Assembly: GCF_011045115.1 (NCBI RefSeq)
Contig: NZ_JAAKZG010000006.1
Coordinates: 124,001 to 188,000 of the forward strand
Source: Mesorhizobium zhangyense
GTDB taxonomy: Bacteria > Pseudomonadota > Alphaproteobacteria > Rhizobiales > Rhizobiaceae
DNA: 64,000 bases
Direction of reading: 5' to 3'
Shown: positions 55,394-63,954 of the stretch, in pieces
Numbering within the stretch: position 1 is the first letter of the stretch
Layout: each line of letters opens with the position of its first letter
Translations under genes and position numbers: made by a program
Notes under the pieces: generated by a model
Seen by the model: the letters and a program-made list of their open reading frames with translations, nothing else
Told to the model about the DNA's origin: nothing
The model's database searches: none

Positions 55394-55969
55394 TCAGGAG
55401 CGCTTGAAGCGCAGATAGTAAGGCCGCTCGCTGCCCAGGCCGACCGTCGGCACGACGGTTTCGAGTGCGTCTTTCGGGATGACGAAGGTTTCCCGGATCT
55501 TCACGGTGTCGCCGGTCTTGGCCCCGGAAAAGACCGTCGAATTGCAGGTCGCCATGTCGTCCACCCGCGAATTGCGGACATAGGACGGCAGCCACGAGCG
55601 CCCGGACTCATCGACCAGCCCGATCTTGCAGCCGAGCCAGGCCTGTTCGAGATCGGCGTCGCCGATCTTCACGGTGAAATCGACGAAGACCGGCGCGGAA
55701 TCGCGCGGAATGCGCAGCGAGCTCGTGTCCTTCATCGTCTGCATGTTTTCCAGCCGCCAGTCGCTGCCGCCGAAATGCACGTCCGTGAGCGGCTCCGCAT
55801 CGCGCGCAACGAGATCGTTGTTCTGGAGATAAAAACTCGTCTGCTGGTAGCCCATCTCCAAAATGGCGGCAGGAAGGAGGATGACGAGCCCCCAAAGCGC
55901 GCGGCGGCGCCATTTCCGTTCCGGTCCGCCATCTTGGGGATCGAGTGCTGCAGCATCGGACACGCTCAT
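55394..55969 (-). CDS. Uncharacterised single-span extracytoplasmic protein, third of a trio
   Basis: A 191-residue protein: short cytoplasmic basic N-terminus (PERKWRRRA), one membrane span (about residues 25-40, LWGLVILLPAAILEMG), then a beta-rich extracytoplasmic domain with two cysteines (LGCKIGLV and MATCNSTVF) that could pair. The ATG at 55969 has GAGGAAG upstream; a GTG at 55972 precedes it directly. No family recognised, though the fold looks Ig- or DUF4352-like. Last gene of the operon read from 57144. Confidence 0.72.
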   Translation of the reverse strand: MSVSDAAALDPQDGGPERKWRRRALWGLVILLPAAILEMGYQQTSFYLQNNDLVARDAEPLTDVHFGGSDWRLENMQTMKDTSSLRIPRDSAPVFVDFTVKIGDADLEQAWLGCKIGLVDESGRSWLPSYVRNSRVDDMATCNSTVFSGAKTGDTVKIRETFVIPKDALETVVPTVGLGSERPYYLRFKRS

Positions 55970-55981
55970 CACGCTTCCTCC

Positions 55982-56560
55982 TCAGATGGGCCGATCAAGG
56001 TCATAGACATCGACCACGCTTAGCGGCGTTCCGTCAGAATCGAGCGGCACGCGGTCGAGCGCGATATTTGCCTGCGAATCCAGCGCCGAAAAGACAGTAT
56101 GCGAGAAGACCAGCGTCGCGCCTTCCACCTCGCCGGGCGGCAGTTCGAACAGGAAGAGGCCGCGCTGCGGCAAGCCGGGAGAAACCGAAATCGGAGGCAG
56201 GTCGGAGCGGGAGGAAAACCTCTCGGTCTGGTGAAAGCGCAAGCCGGTTGGCCCCAGCCAGGTGGCAGCGCCCACCCTCGTCGTCCTGTCGCGGGCGGCA
56301 ACATCCGCGGCCACCACGGCCCACAGCCCGTCGGTGGTCAACGTCTTCTGCTTGCCGAATTCGGTTACTTTCAGCTCACGCGCGAACACGACCTTGCCGA
56401 TATGCACATCGAAGAGACGCGTCTCGACTTTGTCCACCATAGAGCCATGGACAGGTATCGGCGCGATGAGATTCTTGTAGCGCGGCTTTGACGACTGCAT
56501 GCCGTAGCAGACGACCGCCGCCGCACCGAGTGCTGCGACATTGAAGACCCAGCGCATCAT
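55982..56560 (-). CDS. Uncharacterised extracytoplasmic protein, second of a trio
   Basis: A 192-residue protein with an N-terminal hydrophobic anchor or signal (about residues 4-20, VFNVAALGAAAVVCYGM) and a beta-strand-rich remainder (DVHIGKVVFARELKVTEF, LFLFELPPGEVEGATLVFS). Its ATG overlaps the stop of the preceding gene by ATGA and it is 12 bp before the next one. No known domain. The overall plan, one span plus a beta domain, is shared with its two neighbours though the sequences differ. Confidence 0.72.
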   Translation of the reverse strand: MMRWVFNVAALGAAAVVCYGMQSSKPRYKNLIAPIPVHGSMVDKVETRLFDVHIGKVVFARELKVTEFGKQKTLTTDGLWAVVAADVAARDRTTRVGAATWLGPTGLRFHQTERFSSRSDLPPISVSPGLPQRGLFLFELPPGEVEGATLVFSHTVFSALDSQANIALDRVPLDSDGTPLSVVDVYDLDRPI

Positions 56561-57144
56561 GACTGGCCTTCCGCGGCTTTCGCCTCGACCGGCATTTCAA
56601 TGCTGCCCAGTTCACGCTCGTTGAACCAGCCTGGCGTGCCGTAGAGATTGTCTTGTGGCTTGTAGGTCTTGGTGTTCACGACAAGAGGAAGCTCACCCGG
56701 CAAGGCAACCGCCTTGGGAAAGGTCCAGACATAGGCCATGCGCTCCGTCATGCCGGGATGGAGTGCCGGCGTCATGCTCGCGTCGCGGGTCAGGATGACG
56801 GCGGGCTGTTCGGTCTGCCCGCCAAGCGGCGGCGCAAGCTGGAACAGCGTGAAATAGTCCTTCGCCGATTCAGCGGTGCGGTTGGTCATCTCGACCTCGA
56901 GCACCAGCGCCTGCTGGTCCGGCTTGACCGGCAGGTCGTAGACCCGGTCCGTGCCGATATAGGCCCGCAAAGGCCGCACAAGCCACTGGCCCGTCTCGAT
57001 CTGGCTGTCGCGTGCCAGCACCGGTGTCTGCGCCTGCGGCAGTGCGCCGAAGGCGCCGAGCAGGCCCGCCACCGTGACTGCCGCCAAGGTTCCCGCACCA
57101 ACGGTGAACCAGGCCCTCACTTTGCCGCGTATCGCGCCGAACAT
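56557..57144 (-). CDS. Uncharacterised extracytoplasmic protein, first of a trio
   Basis: A 195-residue protein with a membrane anchor (about residues 14-34, FTVGAGTLAAVTVAGLLGAF) and an Ig-like region that suggests a DUF4352-type fold (QALVLEVEMTNRTAESAKDY, then ERMAYVWTFPKAVALPGELP). Such domains are found in small secreted proteins that bind partners at the membrane; here this is a weak resemblance. First gene of a three-gene operon, overlapping the second by ATGA and divergent from nothing, 121 bp after the end of cysG. Confidence 0.72.
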   Translation of the reverse strand: MFGAIRGKVRAWFTVGAGTLAAVTVAGLLGAFGALPQAQTPVLARDSQIETGQWLVRPLRAYIGTDRVYDLPVKPDQQALVLEVEMTNRTAESAKDYFTLFQLAPPLGGQTEQPAVILTRDASMTPALHPGMTERMAYVWTFPKAVALPGELPLVVNTKTYKPQDNLYGTPGWFNERELGSIEMPVEAKAAEGQS

Positions 57145-57265
57145 GGGTTCCGTTCCCTATTTCGAATCGATAAGCGCCCCGCCAGCTATAACTTAAGAGC
57201 TAAATCCTTCAGATGGAACCGCCAGCGCGAACACAACCGCCGCGATTGGGGCCGAACGTATTGCG

Positions 57266-58372
57266 TCAGGCAACCGAACGCATGGATTCTGAGCGCATAC
57301 GCTCAGCCGAGGCGGCATTGAACGCAAGCCTTACAGCCATGTCGACCGCTACGCCGGGGACGAGATCGGCCGGAATGCCCGCGCCTTCGATCCGGTCGAT
57401 CACAGCATCCGCATGTCTATCGTGCATCGGATCACCTGCCATGAGCCAGACGATATGCTTGCCGCATTTGGCGAGTGCGATCATCTGTTCGCATACGCTC
57501 TGACTGCCGTCGACGCGGATACGCTGCGCTTCGCGGCGGGCAAGCTCCAGCGCTTCCCCTGTCACGGAATTTTCGAACAGGATGACATCAGCCGCCTGCA
57601 GGACGCGGACGGCCTTGATCGTCAACAGCTCTGCCGCGCCCGGCCCGGCGCCGACCAGCGTGATGCGGCCAGCCGCCTGATCGGGATTTGCGGCGATGCT
57701 GTTTGCCTCGCGAAAGAGGCCGCTCGCCTCGCGCTGCGTGAACGGCCTGTCGAAAGCACGCCGGACAAAGCGCTCCCAGAAGTCGCGCCGCGGCGCGCCT
57801 GCGGTGAGCCGCGCGTTGATGGAAGCGCGCATCATCTGCGCCCAATGCGCCCATGCCGAAAGCGATGCCGGCAGCAGCGTCTCGATCCGGCGACGAATGG
57901 ACTGAGCAAGAATGGGTGCAGCGCCGGCCGTCGAGATGCCGATAACGACGGGCGAACGATTGACGATAGAGCCGAATTGAAATTGACAGAATTCGGGCCT
58001 GTCGATGACATTGACGGGGACGCCGGCCGCGATTGCCGCCGCATGAAACGCCATTGCCTCGTCTTCGCAGGCAGCATCGGCCACAGCGATCGCCATATCT
58101 TCGAGAACCTCTGCACTCCAGCCCTCGTCGTGGTGGACGAAGCTTCCGTTCTCGATAAGTGGAACGAAATCGGCGCACAACTCGCTCGCTGGCGCAAAGA
58201 CATGCACTTCTGCCCCCGCCGCCGCAAGAAGCTCGGCTTTCCAAAGTGCTGCCTCCGAGCCGCCGGCGACCAGGGCGCGCTTGTCATCGAGGTTGAAAAA
58301 GACCGGCAGGACGGAAAGCCTGCCCATGCGCGCTGGAGCACGTTCACTCTGCTGCTTGAAGACGCCGTGCAT
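57266..58372 (-). CDS. cysG: Siroheme synthase-like protein with truncated methyltransferase domain
   Basis: A 368-residue CysG homologue. The precorrin-2 dehydrogenase/ferrochelatase half is intact: LPVFFNLDDKRALVAGGSEA, NVIDRPEFCQFQFGSIVNR and the helical dimerisation part to about residue 230. The uroporphyrinogen-III methyltransferase half begins normally (ITLVGAGPGAAELLTIKAVR) but stops about 110 residues later, at the VPGV motif, with GDPFxFGRGGEE replaced by GDPMHDRHADA. The usual half is about 240 residues. The start at 58372 has AAGGGG and overlaps nasA by 29 bp; ATG 58327 is possible. It ends nirBD-nasA and should serve siroheme supply. Confidence 0.85.
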   Translation of the reverse strand: MHGVFKQQSERAPARMGRLSVLPVFFNLDDKRALVAGGSEAALWKAELLAAAGAEVHVFAPASELCADFVPLIENGSFVHHDEGWSAEVLEDMAIAVADAACEDEAMAFHAAAIAAGVPVNVIDRPEFCQFQFGSIVNRSPVVIGISTAGAAPILAQSIRRRIETLLPASLSAWAHWAQMMRASINARLTAGAPRRDFWERFVRRAFDRPFTQREASGLFREANSIAANPDQAAGRITLVGAGPGAAELLTIKAVRVLQAADVILFENSVTGEALELARREAQRIRVDGSQSVCEQMIALAKCGKHIVWLMAGDPMHDRHADAVIDRIEGAGIPADLVPGVAVDMAVRLAFNAASAERMRSESMRSVA

Positions 58373-61160
58373 CGATGATCCCCTTGATTTCGGCGCGGCA
58401 GGAGCCGCAGTTCGTGCCGGCCTGAAGGGCCGCACCTATCGCCTCGACGCTGGCGCAGCCGCCTCGGACGGCTGCGGCAATCTGGTTGGCGCCGACGCCG
58501 AAGCAGGAACAGACGATGGCGCCGCGATCCGCCTGGTTGCCGCCCGGCCGTCCAGCCACCACCGCCAGACGCATGCGGCGGTCCGCATGGACCGCGCTTA
58601 GCTGCTCCACTGCCCAGCCGCGCGACACCGCCACCGGCTCGCGGGCCAGATAGAGTGCGCCGATGAGCCGTTCACCGATGAAGTGGGCGAAGCGGTGCTG
58701 TCCATTTGCCGTGTCGTGATAGGCGAGCGTCTCGCCCTGTTCCTCATGGCCGAAAAGCGTGGCGGCAAAGCCCGTCCAGTCTCTTTCCTCTTCAAGCGCC
58801 AATTCGACACGCCAGCCGCCGGCACATCGGGCCAGCGCCCAATAGTCGGCGTCTATGGCTGTGGGTCGTTCCGCCAGCACGGCAAAGCCGAACGCATGGG
58901 CGGCGAAGCGCTCCATGCGCGCCGGGACATTCTTGGACGCCGGCTGGCCGGACACCGGGTCGGTGATGGAGGTGACCAGCGCATCGACGCGCGCCTTCGA
59001 CGCGAACTGATCGGTCCAGTGCATCGGCACGAAGATCGAGCCTGGCCGCTGGCGAGGCATCACCAGCGCGCGCAGCAGCACTTCGCCGTGAGCGGTCGAG
59101 ACACGGAGGATGTCGGCGTCAGATATGCCGTACTGGCGGGCGTCCGAAGGATGGATTTCGGCGAAGGGTTCGGCCAGATGCTGCGACAGGCGCTGGCTTT
59201 TACCGGTGCGGGTCATGGTGTGCCAATGGTCACGCACGCGGCCGGTGTTGAGAGTGAGCGGGAAGTTGTTATTGATCGCTCTTTGCTCAGGGGGCGTTAC
59301 CGCAACGAATCTAGCCTTGCGGTCGGGCGTGAAGAAATTGCCATCGGCGAAGAAGCGAAACCCACCCCCCTCTGGCCTGCCGGCCATCTCCCCCTCAAGG
59401 GGGGAGATTAGCAGTTCGGACCCCTTGCGCGTTTCTGCAACGTTGGATGTAGGCGAAAGCTGAGCAACTGCCTGATCTCCCCCCTTGAGGGGGAGATGGC
59501 CGGCAGGCCAGAGGGGGGTTGTGCCACCAGCTGGTGCTGGCCACTGAAATGGCGCAAGCGCCTCATAACCGTCACCATCGACCGCCGCATAAACTCCAAT
59601 ATCGAAATCGCGCTCGCCGCCATTCTCAAAGGCCGAAAACGCCGCATGCTCGGCAAAGATTTCCGAGGGCGCGTCATAAGAAAACGCCTCGGCAAAGCCC
59701 ATGCGCTTCGCGACCTCCGCCATCGCCCACCAGTCCGGCCGCGCCTCGCCGGGCGGTGGCAGAAAGGCGCGCTGGCGTGAGATGCGGCGCTCCGAATTGG
59801 TGACCGTGCCGTCCTTCTCGCCCCAGCCGGTGGCCGGCAATTTCACATGGGCGTGGCGGATGGTGTCGGTATTGGCTGCAATGTCCGAGACGACGACGAA
59901 GGGACAGGCGCGCAGCGCAGCTTCCACGGCGTCGGCATCGGGCATGGAATCTGCCGGGTTGGTGGCCATGATCCACAGCGCCTTGATGCGGCCATCGGCG
60001 ACAGCGCGGAACATGTCGACCGCCTTCAGGCCCGGCCTTTCGGCGATTGCCGGCGACTTCCAGAAACGCTGCACGCGGTCGCGGTGCTGCGGGTTCTCGA
60101 TCTCCATATGGGCGGCCAGCATGTTGGCGAGCCCGCCGACCTCGCGCCCGCCCATGGCGTTGGGTTGGCCGGTGACCGAGAACGGTCCCATGCCCGGCCT
60201 GCCGATGCGGCCCGTAGCCAGATGACAGTTGATGATGGCGTTGACCTTGTCGGTGCCGGAGGTCGACTGATTGACGCCCTGGCTGTAGACCGTGACCACG
60301 CGCTGCGTGTTCGCGAACAGGGAATAGAACCGCGCGAGTGTTTCTTCCGAGATGCCCGTGCGATCGGAGACGCTGTCAAGATCGAGAGTTTGGGCCGCCA
60401 AAAGCGCGCCGTCAAAACCATTCGTATGCCGGCTAATATAATCGCGATCCAGACGCCCGTTGTCGGCCAGAAACGCAAGCAGGCCTGTGAAGAGCGCCGT
60501 ATCGCCGTCGGGCGCGATGGCAAGATGCAGGTCGGCGAAGTCGGCAGTCATGGTGCGGCGCGGGTCGATCACCACGATTTTCATGGCGGGCCGCTTTTCT
60601 CTAGCTGCGACGATGCGCTGGTAAAGCACGGGGTGACACCAGGCGAGGTTGGAGCCGACCAGCACGATCAGGTCGGCAAGCTCCAGATCCTCATAGGTGC
60701 CGGGCACCGTGTCCGAGCCGAAGGCGCGGCGATGGCCGGCAACCGACGAGGCCATGCACAGCCGGGAATTGGTGTCGATGTTGGCCGAACCGACAAAGCC
60801 CTTCATCAGCTTGTTGGCGATGTAATAATCCTCGGTCAGCAATTGTCCCGAGACGTAGAACGCCACCGAATCCGGCCCGTGCTCGGCGATAGCCTGCGAG
60901 AATTTCGAGGCGACGAGATCGAGCGCTTCATTCCAGCCGGCGCGACGGCCGTGGATTTCCGGATAGAACAGGCGATCGTCGAGATCGAGGGTCTCGGCCA
61001 GCGCGGAACCCTTGGAGCAGAGGCGGCCGAAATTGGCCGGATGGTCGGGGTCGCCGCGAACGGCTATCTCCCCGTCCGCGGCGACCTCGGCCAGCACGCC
61101 GCAACCCACCCCGCAATATGGGCAGGTGGTCCTCACCTCGCGCGCTTCCTCCGTTTGCAT
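58344..61160 (-). CDS. nasA: Assimilatory nitrate reductase catalytic subunit with inserted repeat segment
   Basis: Molybdenum bis-MGD enzyme reducing nitrate to nitrite in the cytoplasm. 938 residues: N-terminal 4Fe-4S Cys13, Cys16, Cys20 (TTCPYCGVGC) and Cys48, molybdopterin oxidoreductase domain, molydopterin-binding domain from about residue 605, and a C-terminal BFD-like 2Fe-2S domain (CSCFGVGANQI and NCGSCRAEI). Residues 548-599 are coded by a 156-bp palindromic element, in a loop between the two molybdopterin domains; without it the length would be 886, typical for NasA. Operon nirB-nirD-nasA-cysG, 4 bp after nirD. Confidence 0.95.
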   Translation of the reverse strand: MQTEEAREVRTTCPYCGVGCGVLAEVAADGEIAVRGDPDHPANFGRLCSKGSALAETLDLDDRLFYPEIHGRRAGWNEALDLVASKFSQAIAEHGPDSVAFYVSGQLLTEDYYIANKLMKGFVGSANIDTNSRLCMASSVAGHRRAFGSDTVPGTYEDLELADLIVLVGSNLAWCHPVLYQRIVAAREKRPAMKIVVIDPRRTMTADFADLHLAIAPDGDTALFTGLLAFLADNGRLDRDYISRHTNGFDGALLAAQTLDLDSVSDRTGISEETLARFYSLFANTQRVVTVYSQGVNQSTSGTDKVNAIINCHLATGRIGRPGMGPFSVTGQPNAMGGREVGGLANMLAAHMEIENPQHRDRVQRFWKSPAIAERPGLKAVDMFRAVADGRIKALWIMATNPADSMPDADAVEAALRACPFVVVSDIAANTDTIRHAHVKLPATGWGEKDGTVTNSERRISRQRAFLPPPGEARPDWWAMAEVAKRMGFAEAFSYDAPSEIFAEHAAFSAFENGGERDFDIGVYAAVDGDGYEALAPFQWPAPAGGTTPLWPAGHLPLKGGDQAVAQLSPTSNVAETRKGSELLISPLEGEMAGRPEGGGFRFFADGNFFTPDRKARFVAVTPPEQRAINNNFPLTLNTGRVRDHWHTMTRTGKSQRLSQHLAEPFAEIHPSDARQYGISDADILRVSTAHGEVLLRALVMPRQRPGSIFVPMHWTDQFASKARVDALVTSITDPVSGQPASKNVPARMERFAAHAFGFAVLAERPTAIDADYWALARCAGGWRVELALEEERDWTGFAATLFGHEEQGETLAYHDTANGQHRFAHFIGERLIGALYLAREPVAVSRGWAVEQLSAVHADRRMRLAVVAGRPGGNQADRGAIVCSCFGVGANQIAAAVRGGCASVEAIGAALQAGTNCGSCRAEIKGIIDARRLQAAE
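59364..59519. repeat. 156-bp palindromic element inserted in frame within nasA
   Basis: Perfect 45-bp inverted repeats form the ends (59364-59408 and 59475-59519) around a 66-bp centre. The length is 52 codons exactly and the first base is also the first base of codon 548. It codes for TPLWPAGHLPLKGGD at one end and ISPLEGEMAGRPEGG at the other. The frame stays open. From memory peptides like PLEGEM occur in other rhizobial proteins, which would mean the element is dispersed; unverified. Confidence 0.85.
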
Positions 61161-61164
61161 GTCC

Positions 61165-61503
61165 TCACGCCGCCCGGTCTGCCAGCGCTTCCAGCGCGAT
61201 GAACAGCCGTTCGCCGTCGACCCGCACCGGAATGGTTTTCACCGCACCATCGTCCGCACCGAGTGCCTTGCCGGTTTCGAGCGAAATCACCCAGTTGTGC
61301 AGCGGACAGGTGACCGCCGCGCCATGCACGATGCCCTGGCTAAGCGGGCCGCCCTTATGAGGGCAGTGGTCCTCAATGGCGAAGACCCGGTCCTCCGCCG
61401 TGCGAAACACGGCGATTTTGCCCTGCGGCGTTGCCACACAGCGCGCGCCGCGCTGGGGGATGTCGGTGATGGTGCCGATGGCGATCCAGTTCATGGTGCT
61501 CAT
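61165..61503 (-). CDS. nirD: Nitrite reductase (NADH) small subunit with Rieske motif
   Basis: A 112-residue Rieske-like protein, partner of NirB. Unlike enteric NirD, which lacks cluster ligands, it keeps both motifs, CPH in EDHCPHKGG (about residues 46-48) and CPLH in VTCPLHNWV (about 66-69), so a 2Fe-2S centre is possible. Its start overlaps the nirB stop by ATGA and it is 4 bp from nasA. Confidence 0.94.
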   Translation of the reverse strand: MSTMNWIAIGTITDIPQRGARCVATPQGKIAVFRTAEDRVFAIEDHCPHKGGPLSQGIVHGAAVTCPLHNWVISLETGKALGADDGAVKTIPVRVDGERLFIALEALADRAA

Positions 61504-63950
61504 TCCGCGGCCTCCGCAAAACCCACCGAAGCCATCGGCCGGAACTCATGCTTGTCCTTGCCGGAAACGCGTTCCGACCACGGATCGACCTGGGCGAATT
61601 TCTGGGAGAAGACGAAGCGCTCGTAGTAGGCGCGGCGCTTTTCGCCGTCGTCCATGATCTGGCGGCGGATCTCGTCGAGGCCGACGCGCTTGGCCCATTT
61701 GTAGATGCGTTCGAGATAGCGCCCCTGTTCGCGGTACATCTGCGTCAGCGCCACGATGTGTTCCAGCGCCTCGTCCTCGGTCTTCACCTGACCCAGAACC
61801 TCTGTACCCTTGATGTCGAGACCGGCGGCACCGGCGAAATGGATTTCGAAGCCCGAGTCCACGCAGATGACGCCGACATCCTTGCAGGTCGCCTCCGAAC
61901 AGTTTCGCGGGCAACCGGAAACGGCCATCTTGACCTTGGCAGGCGTCCACGAGCCCCACATGAATTTCTCGATGCGGATGCCGAGGCCGGTCGAATCCTG
62001 CGTGCCGAAGCGGCACCAGTCGGAGCCGACGCAGGTTTTTACGGTGCGCAGGCCCTTGGCGTAGGCATGGCCGGAAACAAAACCGGCCTGCCCGAGATCG
62101 GCCCAGACGGCGGGCAGGTCCTCCTTGCGGATGCCGAGCATGTCGATGCGCTGGCCGCCTGTGACCTTGACCATCGGAATGTCGAACTTGTCGACCACAT
62201 CGGCGATGGCGCGCAACTCGTGGGAATTGGTGACGCCGCCCCACATACGCGGCACCACCGAATAGGTGCCGTCCTTCTGGATGTTGGCGTGGACGCGCTC
62301 ATTGATGAAGCGCGACTGGTAGTCGTCGGCATATTCGTCGGGCCAGTCGGCCACGAGATAATAATTCAGCGCCGGGCGGCACTTGGCGCAGCCGCAGGAG
62401 GTCTTCCATTCCAGCTCCTGCATCACCGCCGGAATGGCCTTCAGCCCCTTCGCCTTGATCAGCCTGCGCACCTCGTCATGGCCGAGCGTGGTGCAGGAAC
62501 ACATGGGCTGCACAGCGGCGGGGTTATAGGTGTCGCCCAGCGTCAGCACCATCAGCTTCTCGACCAGCCCGGTGCAGGAGCCGCAGGAGGCGGAAGCCTT
62601 GGTGTGTGCCCGCACATCATCGAGAGAGGTCAGCCTCCTCGCCGTGATCGTGCCGGTGATCTTGCCTTTGCAGACGCCGTTGCAGCCGCAGATTTCCGCA
62701 TCATCCGGCAAGGCTGCAACGGCCGCCATAGGGTCCAGCGGCGACCCTCCCTGATAGGCCTGGCCGAAGATGAGCGTTTCGCGCATCTCCGAGATGTCGG
62801 TGCCCTTCTTCTTGAGGTCGTTGAACCACGCGCCATCGGCCGTCTCGCCATAGAGCACGGTGCCGATGATGCGGTTGTCCTTCAGCACGAGGCGCTTGTA
62901 GACGCCGGCAGAGGCATCGCGCAGCACGATCTCCTGCCGGTCGTCGCCATCTGCGAAATCGCCGAGCGAGAACAGGTCGATGCCGGTCACTTTCAGCTTG
63001 GTCGGCGTGTCGGAATGGACGAAGCCCGTTCCCTCCTCACCCGCAAGCCGTGCCGCCGTCACGCGCGCCATCTCATAGAGCGGCGCGACGAGGCCATAGA
63101 CCTGCCCGCCGACCTCGGCGCATTCGCCGAGCGCAAAGATATCGGGATCGGAGGTCTGCATGCCGGCATCAACGACGATGCCGCGATTGACCGTCAGCCC
63201 GGCATCCTTTGCCAGAGCCGCATTGGGCCGGATGCCAACCGCCATCACCACCAGCGTTGCCGGGACAATGGTGCCGTCGGCAAGCTCGATGCCCTCGACC
63301 TTGCCGTTGCCAACGATCGCCTTGGTGTTGGCCTTGGTCATCACCTTGATGCCGCGTTCCTCCACCGCCTTCTGCAAGAGATAGCCGGCCGCCGGGTCGA
63401 GCTGGCGTTCCATCAGCGTCGGCATGACATGCAGCACGGTGACGTCCATGCCCTGCATGGAAAGCCCTGCCGCCGCCTCCAACCCGAGCAGGCCGCCACC
63501 AATCACCACCGCTTTGGCCCGCGATTGCGCCGCCAGCAGCATGGCCTGAACATCGTCGAGATCGCGGTAGGACAGAACGCCCGGCAGATCGTGGCCGGGA
63601 ACGGGGATGATGAAGGGCACCGAGCCGGTGGCGATAACCAGCCGGTCGTAGCTTTCGGTGACGCCGTGGTCGGAGGTCACGGTCCTGGCCGCGCGATCGA
63701 TGGCGACGATCTTGTGGCCCTTATAGAGCGTCACGCCATTGGCGACGTACCAGCCGTCGCCGTGGATGACGATTTCCTCGAAGGTTTTTTCGCCCGACAG
63801 AACGGGCGAGAGCATGATGCGGTCGTAATTGACGCGCGGCTCGGCGTTGAAGATCGTGACGTCGAATTGGCCCGGCGCCTTCTCGAACAGATGCTCCAGC
63901 ATCCTGCCCGGCGCCATGCCGTTGCCAATGATGACGAGTTTCTCGGTCAT
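61500..63950 (-). CDS. nirB: Assimilatory nitrite reductase large subunit
   Basis: Siroheme enzyme reducing nitrite to ammonium with NAD(P)H. In the 816 residues I see an FAD/NAD-binding N-terminal half (IGNGMAPGRMLEHLFEK, IGGGLLGLEAAAGLSMQGMD), two BFD-like segments with CGCNGVCKG and CSCTTLGHDE, TSCGCAKCRP, then the sulfite/nitrite reductase domain with CVGSDWCRFGTQD and the siroheme/4Fe-4S motif CPRNCSEATC. Length and order are standard. First fully visible gene of the nitrate assimilation operon, coupled to nirD. Confidence 0.97.
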   Translation of the reverse strand: MTEKLVIIGNGMAPGRMLEHLFEKAPGQFDVTIFNAEPRVNYDRIMLSPVLSGEKTFEEIVIHGDGWYVANGVTLYKGHKIVAIDRAARTVTSDHGVTESYDRLVIATGSVPFIIPVPGHDLPGVLSYRDLDDVQAMLLAAQSRAKAVVIGGGLLGLEAAAGLSMQGMDVTVLHVMPTLMERQLDPAAGYLLQKAVEERGIKVMTKANTKAIVGNGKVEGIELADGTIVPATLVVMAVGIRPNAALAKDAGLTVNRGIVVDAGMQTSDPDIFALGECAEVGGQVYGLVAPLYEMARVTAARLAGEEGTGFVHSDTPTKLKVTGIDLFSLGDFADGDDRQEIVLRDASAGVYKRLVLKDNRIIGTVLYGETADGAWFNDLKKKGTDISEMRETLIFGQAYQGGSPLDPMAAVAALPDDAEICGCNGVCKGKITGTITARRLTSLDDVRAHTKASASCGSCTGLVEKLMVLTLGDTYNPAAVQPMCSCTTLGHDEVRRLIKAKGLKAIPAVMQELEWKTSCGCAKCRPALNYYLVADWPDEYADDYQSRFINERVHANIQKDGTYSVVPRMWGGVTNSHELRAIADVVDKFDIPMVKVTGGQRIDMLGIRKEDLPAVWADLGQAGFVSGHAYAKGLRTVKTCVGSDWCRFGTQDSTGLGIRIEKFMWGSWTPAKVKMAVSGCPRNCSEATCKDVGVICVDSGFEIHFAGAAGLDIKGTEVLGQVKTEDEALEHIVALTQMYREQGRYLERIYKWAKRVGLDEIRRQIMDDGEKRRAYYERFVFSQKFAQVDPWSERVSGKDKHEFRPMASVGFAEAAE

Positions 63951-63954
63951 GATT

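Noticed and set aside
59364-59519. Frameshift or sequencing artefact in nasA
   Set aside because: The insertion is a whole number of codons with perfect inverted ends and leaves the flanking frame intact, which is not the pattern of an error.
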